A DNA stretch of 6,070 nucleotides from Candidatus Hydrogenedentota bacterium (GTDB taxonomy: Bacteria; Hydrogenedentota; Hydrogenedentia; Hydrogenedentiales; CAITNO01): positions 1-6,070 of the forward strand of contig CAIXUF010001406.1 in the NCBI GenBank assembly GCA_903922535.1. Direction: 5' to 3'. Of the stretch, positions 1 through 4,388 are shown in pieces; the stretch's first letter is position 1, and each line of letters starts with the position of its first letter. A program made the translations under genes and the position numbers. Under the pieces are notes generated by a model. That model was not told the origin of the DNA, made no database searches, and worked only from the letters and a program-made list of their open reading frames with translations.

Positions 1-294
1 GGTGGCGGCAACACCGTCTACCGGCTCAAGGACGGCGTGGAGCGTTTCCTGATCACCGACATCAACAACGCCGGAAGCGCCAATGTCTCCCAGTCTTCGG
101 TGTGGATGATGTTTGATCTGGTTTCCACCCTGCCCTCGGCCTACAACCACCTTCCCGGCGGCTCGAATGTCCTCTACATGGACGGGCACGTCGAGTTCAA
201 GAAGTACTCTCGGGACGGCGAAGCGCCTGTCAATGCGTTCATGGCCACGATTATCGGCGTTCTGGCAGAGCATCCCCTGGTGTTGCCGACCTGA
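1..294 (+). CDS. Pseudopilin-like protein, H-x-DG (DUF1559-like) family, 3' part only
   Basis: The reading frame is open from the first base (GGT GGC GGC AAC) to the TGA at 292-294 and gives 97 residues; the start and the N-terminal pilin helix lie upstream of the window. The visible part is the family's C-terminal signature: a YRLKDG..RFLITD strand region, then [18 protein letters not shown], the H-x-DG motif of prepilin-processing-associated proteins. It matches the end of the complete paralogue at 649-1659 at 74 of 90 residues (my hand count), and extends a few residues further (EHPLVLPT). Such proteins have a type IV pilin-like N-terminal helix and are thought to be exported or membrane-anchored by the type II secretion/pilin route; their individual roles are mostly unknown. 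The family call is firm; function is not assigned. Confidence 0.9.
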   Translation, partial: GGGNTVYRLKDGVERFLITDINNAGSANVSQSSVWMMFDLVSTLPSAYNHLPGGSNVLYMDGHVEFKKYSRDGEAPVNAFMATIIGVLAEHPLVLPT

Positions 295-315
295 CCGCAG
301 TGCGGCAGCCCGTGT

Positions 316-340
316 ACGAACACGGACGAACACGGACGGA
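316..340. repeat. Tandem 10-bp repeat, unit ACGAACACGG
   Basis: Two perfect adjacent copies of ACGAACACGG (316-325 and 326-335) are followed by a partial third (ACGGA, 336-340). The repeat lies just past the stop of the first pseudopilin gene. It resembles the low-complexity CACGAA-type sequence seen again, on the other strand, as TTCGTG units at 3741-3764. No function is apparent. Confidence 0.75.
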
Positions 341-488
341 TAAGCACTGAATGCCGCGCCGTCGGTGTGCAGGACAGCGAAAGCCCATCCCGCCAAGAAT
401 CGTGTGCCCCACAAAACCCGCCAGCCCTGGATCAAGTCTATCCTTGTGATTGTGAACGTCAAGCAAGTGTCCTTCGGCCTGTTCCCAC

Positions 489-517
489 CGGTCGGAAGGC
501 CGACAGAAGCGGTCGGA
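489..517 (+). promoter_or_regulatory. Paired 8-bp direct repeats upstream of a promoter, possible regulator site
   Basis: CGGTCGGA occurs at 489-496 and again at 510-517. The copies start 21 bp apart, about two helical turns, and end some 8 bp before the predicted -35 region. Two same-face half-sites directly upstream of -35 is the usual placement for a transcription activator. A 7-bp inverted repeat (474-480 with 497-503) overlaps the first copy. The regulator is unknown and the match may be chance in G+C-rich DNA. Confidence 0.3.
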
Positions 518-525
518 TTATCCTT

Positions 526-553
526 TTGCGGGTACTCGCAGACATGCGATAAT
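526..553 (+). promoter_or_regulatory. Predicted extended -10 sigma70-type promoter for the pseudopilin gene
   Basis: GATAAT at 548-553 matches five of six bases of the -10 consensus and is preceded by TGC (545-547), giving an extended -10 element. A weak -35 (TTGCGG, 526-531) lies 16 bp upstream. Transcription would start near 560, leaving a leader of about 90 nt before the GTG at 649. This is the best promoter-like match in the spacer. Confidence 0.5.
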
Positions 554-648
554 GCTTTGACTTCGGCAGAGGACGTTGAATTGGCCCAACCACCGGGCGC
601 TGCAAAAAGCGGCGCGGCGGCGGACCGGGCCGGAAAGGACCAGTTTTT

Positions 649-1659
649 GTGAAGAGACGCGGGTTCACCCTGATCGAACTGCTCGTGGTGATTGCGATAA
701 TCGGCATTCTGGCGGCCATCCTGCTGCCCGCCCTGGCCCGCGCCCGCGAGGCCGCGCGGCGGTCTTCCTGCGCAAACAACCTGAAACAGTGGGGCCTGGT
801 GCTCAAGATGTACGCGAACGAGGCGGGTGGCCTCTTCCCGCCCATGCAGGCCGGCAGTTACCTGGCGGTGCCCAATGACCCGGACGCGCCCGGCGGCTTC
901 CACGGCGCTTTTGATATCGGCCCGAACGTGCTCGTCATGTACCCCGAGTACTTGACCGACCCGATGCTCATGTACTGCCCGTCGCGGGCGGGACTCGACG
1001 AAGTGATGAAGATTGCCAAGGACGACATGACCGGTAAATGGTGCATGCAATATGCGGCCAGAACACGCAACCGCTGTGCCCGCGCCGTTGACAACAGCTA
1101 CTTCTATTACGGTTGGCTGATTGACAGGGCCTCCACCGCCGACTGTGAACCGCTTTTGAGCGCCAGCGCGACCCCGCTGATGCCCCTCGTGGAGATTCCG
1201 CAGCCCGCCAACCTGCCGCCCAACCCGACCGTGCCCAGACAGGTTAATGCCGTGCTGTACTCGACCCTTTCCGATCCGAGCATGAATGCCTATTATCAGT
1301 GCACGGTCCACGGCAACGCCCCAAGCGCGGACAAAAACGCGACCGTGACGGACGCGGGCATGAATGAGCCCGCGGGCTGCGGCAACGGCGGCGGCAACAC
1401 GATCTACCGGCTCAAGGACGGCATTGAGCGCTTCCTCATCACCGACGTCAACAACGCGGGCAGCGCCAGTGTTTCCCAGAGTTCGGTGTGGGTCATGTTT
1501 GACCTGGTCACCACGACGCCCACGGCATTCAACCACATTCCCGGCGGAGCAAACGTCCTTTACATGGACGGGCATGTCGAGTTCAAGAAGTACGTCCGCG
1601 ACGGCGAAGCCCCTGTGAACGCGGCCCTGGCAACGATTAACGGGGTTCTGGCCGCGTAG
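649..1659 (+). CDS. Pseudopilin-like protein, prepilin N-terminal methylation domain and H-x-DG C-terminus (DUF1559-like)
   Basis: This complete 336-residue protein starts with GTG at 649, chosen because GGAAAGGA (632-639) lies 9 nt upstream and because translation from here gives a textbook class III leader: MKRRG, then [15 protein letters not shown] prepilin peptidase should cut after G5 and methylate F6; E10 is the conserved Glu5 of mature pilins. A hydrophobic helix (about residues 6-29) leads into the amphipathic [18 protein letters not shown] segment typical of the family. The C-terminus has [18 protein letters not shown] (295-312). H296 and D307 are separated by ten residues, not the nine of the named H-X9-DG model. 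Middle residues are family-typical, with several Cys (C76, CPSR, and others) that could pair outside the cytoplasm. It is a tandem paralogue of the gene ending at 294, has its own promoter, and its exact role is unknown. Confidence 0.93.
   Translation: MKRRGFTLIELLVVIAIIGILAAILLPALARAREAARRSSCANNLKQWGLVLKMYANEAGGLFPPMQAGSYLAVPNDPDAPGGFHGAFDIGPNVLVMYPEYLTDPMLMYCPSRAGLDEVMKIAKDDMTGKWCMQYAARTRNRCARAVDNSYFYYGWLIDRASTADCEPLLSASATPLMPLVEIPQPANLPPNPTVPRQVNAVLYSTLSDPSMNAYYQCTVHGNAPSADKNATVTDAGMNEPAGCGNGGGNTIYRLKDGIERFLITDVNNAGSASVSQSSVWVMFDLVTTTPTAFNHIPGGANVLYMDGHVEFKKYVRDGEAPVNAALATINGVLAA
1387..1656 (+). repeat. Second copy of the duplicated pseudopilin 3' coding segment (first copy 1-270)
   Basis: Codons 1387-1656 align without gaps to codons 1-270. 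Of 90 residues, 74 are identical, and most differences are conservative (V/I, S/T, Y/F). At DNA level the copies keep long matching stretches but differ at many third positions, so this is an old, selected gene duplication and not a recent one. The duplicated unit must begin upstream of the window for the first copy, so its full length cannot be seen. Confidence 0.85.
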
Positions 1660-1728
1660 CCGCGGACTCTTGCGCGGTTTGTGTTTCCCGGCGTTGCGCT
1701 TTGACGCCGCGCCGGTCCACCGCTCCCC

Positions 1729-1756
1729 ATTGGAAGCCGCTTTAGTGGCTTCCAAT
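1729..1756. repeat. Strong hairpin, 12-bp stem with TTTA loop
   Basis: ATTGGAAGCC (1729-1738) is exactly complementary to GGCTTCCAAT (1747-1756). Inside, G1739-T1746 can wobble-pair and C1740 pairs with G1745, leaving a four-base loop TTTA. It starts 69 nt after the pseudopilin stop codon, so it could end or stabilise that transcript. There is no T-tract after it, so a classical intrinsic terminator is not shown. Confidence 0.65.
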
Positions 1757-1778
1757 CGCGCGTTTGAAGCCCACGAGA

Positions 1779-1800
1779 ACCTGTTTCACAGGTGTTTTGT
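1779..1800 (+). terminator. Weak terminator-like hairpin with T-rich tail
   Basis: ACCTGT (1779-1784) pairs with ACAGGT (1788-1793) across a TTC loop and is followed by GTTTTGT (1794-1800). This is the only stem in the region with a run of T behind it. The 6-bp stem is weak and the T-run short, so it is a tentative terminator for the pseudopilin gene, perhaps assisted by the stronger hairpin just upstream. Confidence 0.25.
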
Positions 1801-1807
1801 CTGTGGA

Positions 1808-1819
1808 AAAGCATGCTTT
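1808..1819. repeat. 12-bp perfect palindrome AAAGCATGCTTT
   Basis: AAAGCATGCTTT is an uninterrupted dyad. It could be an operator-type site or part of the repeat cluster around it; no nearby promoter supports an operator role. Confidence 0.4.
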
Positions 1820-1861
1820 GCCCCTCGGGAAAGGGCTTCTTCGCCCCCGAAAGGATCGCTT

Positions 1862-1880
1862 CTTGCCCTTTTCGGGCAAG
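1862..1880. repeat. Hairpin CTTGCCC / GGGCAAG
   Basis: CTTGCCC (1862-1868) is exactly complementary to GGGCAAG (1874-1880) across a five-base TTTTC loop. Neighbouring GGGC/GCCC segments (1833-1846) and two CGAAAGG/CCTTTTCG-like segments offer competing pairings, so this is part of a larger self-complementary block spanning about 1820-1890. No T-tract follows. Confidence 0.5.
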
Positions 1881-1961
1881 TTCAAGGGCCTTTCGGACAT
1901 TTCGCGCCAAACCACCGGCAAGGAGCCGAGCCAACACACTACACGCCGCGCGCGCTTCCCC

Positions 1962-2024
1962 GTGGAAGCGGCATCCTGCCGCTTTCTTACACAGGCCCAA
2001 GTGGAACGCGGCAGGATGTCGCGT
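1962..2024. repeat. Pair of oppositely oriented hairpins (REP/BIME-like element)
   Basis: The first hairpin has AAGCGGCA (1966-1973) pairing with TGCCGCTT (1977-1984) across a TCC loop. The second has ACGCGGCA (2006-2013) pairing with TGTCGCGT (2017-2024) across a GGA loop, with one G-T wobble. Each is preceded by GTGGAA (1962-1967 and 2001-2006). The core of the second, read on the other strand, is GCGACATCCTGCCGC, almost the core of the first (GCGGCATCCTGCCGC). The pair is thus two copies of one palindromic unit facing each other about 40 bp apart, the architecture of REP doublets. I recall similar GGCATCCTGCC elements from environmental genomes but cannot verify it here. Confidence 0.65.
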
Positions 2025-2031
2025 CTACTAT

Positions 2032-2061
2032 TACCCGGCATGGCCCCGCCTTACCCGGGTA
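2032..2061. repeat. Inverted and direct repeat TTACCCGG
   Basis: TTACCCGG occurs directly at 2031-2038 and 2051-2058. The second copy sits inside the palindrome TACCCGGGTA (2052-2061), so TACCCGG (2032-2038) can also pair with CCGGGTA (2055-2061). It directly follows the paired hairpins and may belong to the same element. Confidence 0.45.
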
Positions 2062-2296
2062 TTGGCCCTGGTCGAATCTATCCACGCACTCCCATCCGTC
2101 GGAGCCCCCGTGTAACTCGCATGGTAGTCATCTTCACACCACTCCCATGCGTTGCCGCTCATGCCGAACAAACCAAAGGCATTGCACGTCTTCCCGCCCA
2201 CCGCCTTGCCCCCATCCGGACTGTTCTATATAGATGCGGATTGTGGTGCAAAACCCACCAAAATAACATGCACCCTTCGACAACCTCCTTGCCTTG

Positions 2297-2325
2297 TTGA
2301 ACTTTGACGGGATGGGTCCTACAAT
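2297..2325 (+). promoter_or_regulatory. Predicted sigma70-type promoter for the trans-sulfuration enzyme gene
   Basis: TTGAAC (2297-2302) and TACAAT (2320-2325) are separated by exactly 17 bp and match four of six and five of six consensus bases. Transcription would begin near 2332, leaving a leader of about 59 nt before the ATG at 2391. This also rules against the in-frame ATG at 2304, which would lie inside the promoter spacer. I found no recognisable SAM or other methionine-related riboswitch in the short leader. Confidence 0.6.
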
Positions 2326-2390
2326 GGCGGCTCCCGCAACTGCCAAGGGATGGCCACCACTGCGGAACGCCATGGAAAGGAAATCTCCTG

Positions 2391-3629
2391 ATGCCACGAA
2401 AACGCGATCTTGACAATCCGAGAGAACTGGGCATTGCCACCCGGTCCATTCATGCGGGCGAAGACCGCCTGCGCTATGCCGACTCGATCACCACGCCGAT
2501 CGTGCAGACCTCGACCTTCGCCTTCAAGGATTCCAAGGAAATCGAGGCCTACACCAAGCACGGCAAGGCCCGGTTTGAATACGGCCGTTACGGCAACCCG
2601 ACCGAGCAGGTGGCCGCGCGCAGGCTGGCCGCGCTGGTCAACGCCGAGGACTGTGTCGTGTTCAGTTCGGGCATGAGCGCGATTACCACCACCATCCTGG
2701 CGCTGGTGAAAAGCGGCGACCACATCATCATCACCGACGACGCCTACAAGAAGACCCTGGAGTTTTGCAGTTCCTACATCCACCGTTTCGGCATCGACTG
2801 CACCATCGTCCCCTTTGGCCACTATGACCAGTTGGAGGCCGCCATCCGGCCCAACACCCGGTTCATCTTCTCCGAGTCGCCCACCAACCCCTACTTGAAC
2901 ATCTTCGATTTGAACCGGCTCCGCACGATTGCCAAGCGGCACAACGTGCTCACCCTGATCGACGCCACCTTCAGCACGCCCGTGAACCAGCGCCCGCTGG
3001 ACTGGGGGGTTGACCTGGAACTGCACAGTTGCACCAAGTACCTTGCGGGCCACAACGACATCCTCGCCGGGGCCGTGATGGGGCGCAAGGAGCTTATCGA
3101 GGAGATTCGCGGGCTGCACAAGGCCGTCGGCGGCGTCATCGATCCGCACTGCTGCTACCTGCTGCTGCGCGGGCTCAAGACCTTCCCCCTGCGCATGAAG
3201 GTCCACAACGAGACGGCGATGAAGGCCGCGTGCTTCCTGGAGGGGCACCCCTGCGTGACCCGCGTGTACTATCCCGGGCTGGAAAGCCACCCACAGTACG
3301 ACATAGCCAAGGCGCAAATGACCGGATTCGGCGGCGTGGTCAGCTTCGACATCAAGGGCAATCTCGCCGCGGCAAAGCGCTTTCTCGATCATCTCAAACT
3401 GTGCTACATCGCGCCCAGCCTGGGCGGCGTGGAGACGCTGATCACCCATCCGGGCATCGTGAGCTATTACGGCCAGACCCGCAAGGAGCGCTACGCCCTC
3501 GGCATCACCGACACGCTGCTGCGGCTCGCCGTGGGCATCGAGGAGGCGGACGACATCATCGCCGACCTAGATCAGGCCCTGCGCAAGAGTCACCCCGCAA
3601 AGAGAACCACAAAGCCAAAGGGGCGCTGA
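2391..3629 (+). CDS. PLP-dependent trans-sulfuration enzyme, probable cystathionine gamma-synthase (plant-like subgroup)
   Basis: This 412-residue member of the Cys/Met metabolism PLP family is of normal family length. ATG 2391 is preferred because AAGGA (2377-2381) lies 9 nt upstream and family homology begins at TRSIHAGE (17-24). Landmarks are the phosphate-binding YGRYGNPT (64-71, with Y64 and R66), SSGMSAIT (92-99), DDAYKKT (116-122), ESPTNPYL (162-169), DATF (191-194) and HSCTKYLAGHND (212-223), in which K216 should form the Schiff base with PLP. YYPGLESHPQ, MTGFGGVVSF and APSLGGVETLITHP follow. The KYLAGHND, YKKT and MTGFGGVVSF segments are closest, from memory, to plant cystathionine gamma-synthases, which make cystathionine from an activated homoserine and cysteine. 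Lyase or sulfhydrylase activity (metC, metY or MGL type) cannot be excluded. It is a stand-alone transcription unit, and its basic tail (about residues 403-412) is encoded by a repeat arm. Confidence 0.93.
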   Translation: MPRKRDLDNPRELGIATRSIHAGEDRLRYADSITTPIVQTSTFAFKDSKEIEAYTKHGKARFEYGRYGNPTEQVAARRLAALVNAEDCVVFSSGMSAITTTILALVKSGDHIIITDDAYKKTLEFCSSYIHRFGIDCTIVPFGHYDQLEAAIRPNTRFIFSESPTNPYLNIFDLNRLRTIAKRHNVLTLIDATFSTPVNQRPLDWGVDLELHSCTKYLAGHNDILAGAVMGRKELIEEIRGLHKAVGGVIDPHCCYLLLRGLKTFPLRMKVHNETAMKAACFLEGHPCVTRVYYPGLESHPQYDIAKAQMTGFGGVVSFDIKGNLAAAKRFLDHLKLCYIAPSLGGVETLITHPGIVSYYGQTRKERYALGITDTLLRLAVGIEEADDIIADLDQALRKSHPAKRTTKPKGR

Positions 3630-3768
3630 GAACGGGCCTCTTGAGGAATTGGACATGGATTGACAGGATGAATCGCAGGGCGCTCTTCCGCCTTATTCGG
3701 TTCATCTTTCGCATCCATGCTGACAATGGATTCTGTTCTCCTTCGTGTGCTTCGTGCCTTCGTGGTTC
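3604..3768. repeat. Nested inverted-repeat element spanning the gene end and spacer
   Basis: The outer arms are GAACCACAAAG (3604-3614) and CTTCGTGGTTC (3758-3768), complementary at 10 of 11 positions. The inner arms are CATGGAT (3654-3660) with ATCCATG (3713-3719), and GATGAATCG (3667-3675) with CGGTTCATC (3698-3706, one T-G wobble), separated by a 6x6 unpaired block and closed by a 22-base loop. The right part also carries three CTTCGTG units (3741-3747, 3750-3756, 3758-3764). The mirrored layout is that of a dispersed, non-coding palindromic element. Its left end lies within the last codons of the trans-sulfuration gene. It could act as a transcription barrier between that gene and the next operon, but there is no T-tract. 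Confidence 0.6.
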
Positions 3769-3809
3769 AAACAGACAATAGCCGTTCGCCGGCGCAGGAA
3801 AGGCAGGCC

Positions 3810-4388
3810 ATGATATCCCGCATCGACCACATTGCCATCGCCGCCAGGGACCATGAAGGGGCGCTCCGCTTCTTCCGCGACGTGCTGGGCGCCCTGCCGG
3901 GCGACCATTTCGAGGTGCCCTCGAAAAAGTTCATCTGGCAAAGCCTGGTGCTGGGCGATCTGACGCGGCTCGAACTGGTGTCGCCCGCCGGGGAGGGCGG
4001 GCTCCTGGAAGGGTTCCTGTCCAAACGCGAGGGCGGGTTCCACCATATCACCCTGCAAACCCCCGACCTCGACGCGATGATCCGGCGGCTGGAAGCGCAC
4101 GGCATCCCGTATTTTGGACGGCATGAATACCCCAATGGCACCTGGAAGGAGGTGTTCATCCATCCAAGGGACGCCTTCGGCGTGCTCATCCAGATAGCCG
4201 AGTTTTCACCCGGCGACTGGATGATTCCCGAGGCGCAAATGCCGGAAGGCCGGCGCTGGGACATTGCGAAGACGGACCCGGGTTTCTCGTTGACCCTTGG
4301 CCATCCGGGCGGCGGCAAGGTTGCACTCGATTTCACACAGGAAGAGTTGCAGGACCTGTCAGCGGCGCTGCAGAAGGCGCTTCAATGA
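3810..4388 (+). CDS. VOC-fold protein (glyoxalase / methylmalonyl-CoA epimerase-like) with C-terminal extension
   Basis: This gives 192 residues from ATG 3810, chosen because AGGAAAGG (3796-3803) is 6 nt upstream and the VOC fold starts at once (ISRIDHIAIAARD). An in-frame ATG at 3717 would translate the repeat element. Two beta-alpha-beta-beta-beta modules are visible: HIAIAARDHEGALRFFRDVLG to LTRLELVSP, and FHHITLQTPDLDAMIRRLEA to AFGVLIQIAEF. By analogy with methylmalonyl-CoA epimerase the metal ligands would be H7, E55, H78 or H79, and Q128. The last 60 or so residues (about 133-192) are an extension beyond the single VOC domain, ending in a strand and helix (KVALDFTQEELQDLSAAL). It is predicted cytosolic. 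It opens an operon and overlaps the next gene by four bases (ATGA). The substrate is unknown; the epimerase label is a fold-level analogy only. Confidence 0.85.
   Translation: MISRIDHIAIAARDHEGALRFFRDVLGALPGDHFEVPSKKFIWQSLVLGDLTRLELVSPAGEGGLLEGFLSKREGGFHHITLQTPDLDAMIRRLEAHGIPYFGRHEYPNGTWKEVFIHPRDAFGVLIQIAEFSPGDWMIPEAQMPEGRRWDIAKTDPGFSLTLGHPGGGKVALDFTQEELQDLSAALQKALQ

Larger units (their letters stand above)
295..648. other. Gene-free spacer between the two pseudopilin genes
   Basis: This 354-bp stretch holds no convincing gene: the open frames across it have unnatural composition and no family motif. It does hold a short tandem repeat near its start (316-340), a 7-bp inverted repeat (TCGGCCT 474-480 with AGGCCGA 497-503), two direct copies of CGGTCGGA and a promoter for the downstream pseudopilin gene. 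Nothing that looks like an intrinsic terminator follows the first gene: CCGCA-G-TGCGG at 295-305 is a palindrome with only one central base and no T-tract. Confidence 0.7.
1660..2390. other. 730-bp gene-free, palindrome-rich intergenic region
   Basis: No open frame here looks like a protein: all translate to His/Pro/Arg/Ser-rich sequence and run straight through palindromes. Instead the region is dense in inverted repeats. They include a 12-bp stem at 1729-1756, ACCTGT/ACAGGT at 1779-1793, a 12-bp palindrome at 1808-1819, a 7-bp stem at 1862-1880, paired hairpins at 1962-2024, TACCCGG/CCGGGTA at 2032-2061 and CGCATGG/CCATGCG at 2118-2151. A near-direct repeat, ACTCCCATCCGT (2088-2099) and ACTCCCATGCGT (2141-2152), adds to this. 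The last 100 bp hold the promoter of the next gene. Dispersed intergenic repeats are the likeliest explanation; a structured RNA is possible but unsupported. Confidence 0.65.

Noticed and set aside
365..652. A 95-codon + strand open frame before the second pseudopilin
   Set aside because: It covers the predicted promoter and the ribosome site of the real gene and has no motif.
2066..2082. GGTCGAATC resembling a tRNA T-loop
   Set aside because: The flanking bases do not form a T-stem, and no acceptor, D or anticodon arms can be built around it.
2206..2234. TTGCCC-N17-TATAGA as promoter
   Set aside because: The -35 is weak, and a much better promoter lies 90 bp downstream, closer to the gene.
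1670..2300. Two overlapping + strand open frames of 178-187 codons in the long spacer
   Set aside because: They run through palindromic repeats, are rich in His, Pro, Ser and Arg, have no ribosome site at a sensible distance and no motif; the second covers the promoter of the next gene.
2304..2390. Upstream in-frame ATG as start of the trans-sulfuration gene
   Set aside because: It lies within the spacer of the TTGAAC-N17-TACAAT promoter, lacks a good ribosome site and would add 29 residues not expected in the family.
2332..2390. A methionine-related riboswitch in the leader of the trans-sulfuration gene
   Set aside because: The predicted leader is only about 59 nt, and I see none of the conserved SAM-I, SAM-II or SAH core motifs.
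2319..3449. A 376-codon open frame on the - strand
   Set aside because: It lies antisense to the clearly conserved PLP enzyme; the composition (Val/Gly/Asp/Gln-rich) is that of a complement of coding sequence.
3660..3700. Perfect -35 hexamer TTGACA at 3660-3665 as promoter of the last operon
   Set aside because: No -10-like hexamer lies 16-18 bp downstream; the hexamer is part of the inverted-repeat arm.
3717..3809. Upstream in-frame ATG as start of the VOC gene
   Set aside because: The extra 31 residues would be encoded by the CTTCGTG repeat; the ATG at 3810 has a well-placed ribosome site and the VOC fold starts there.
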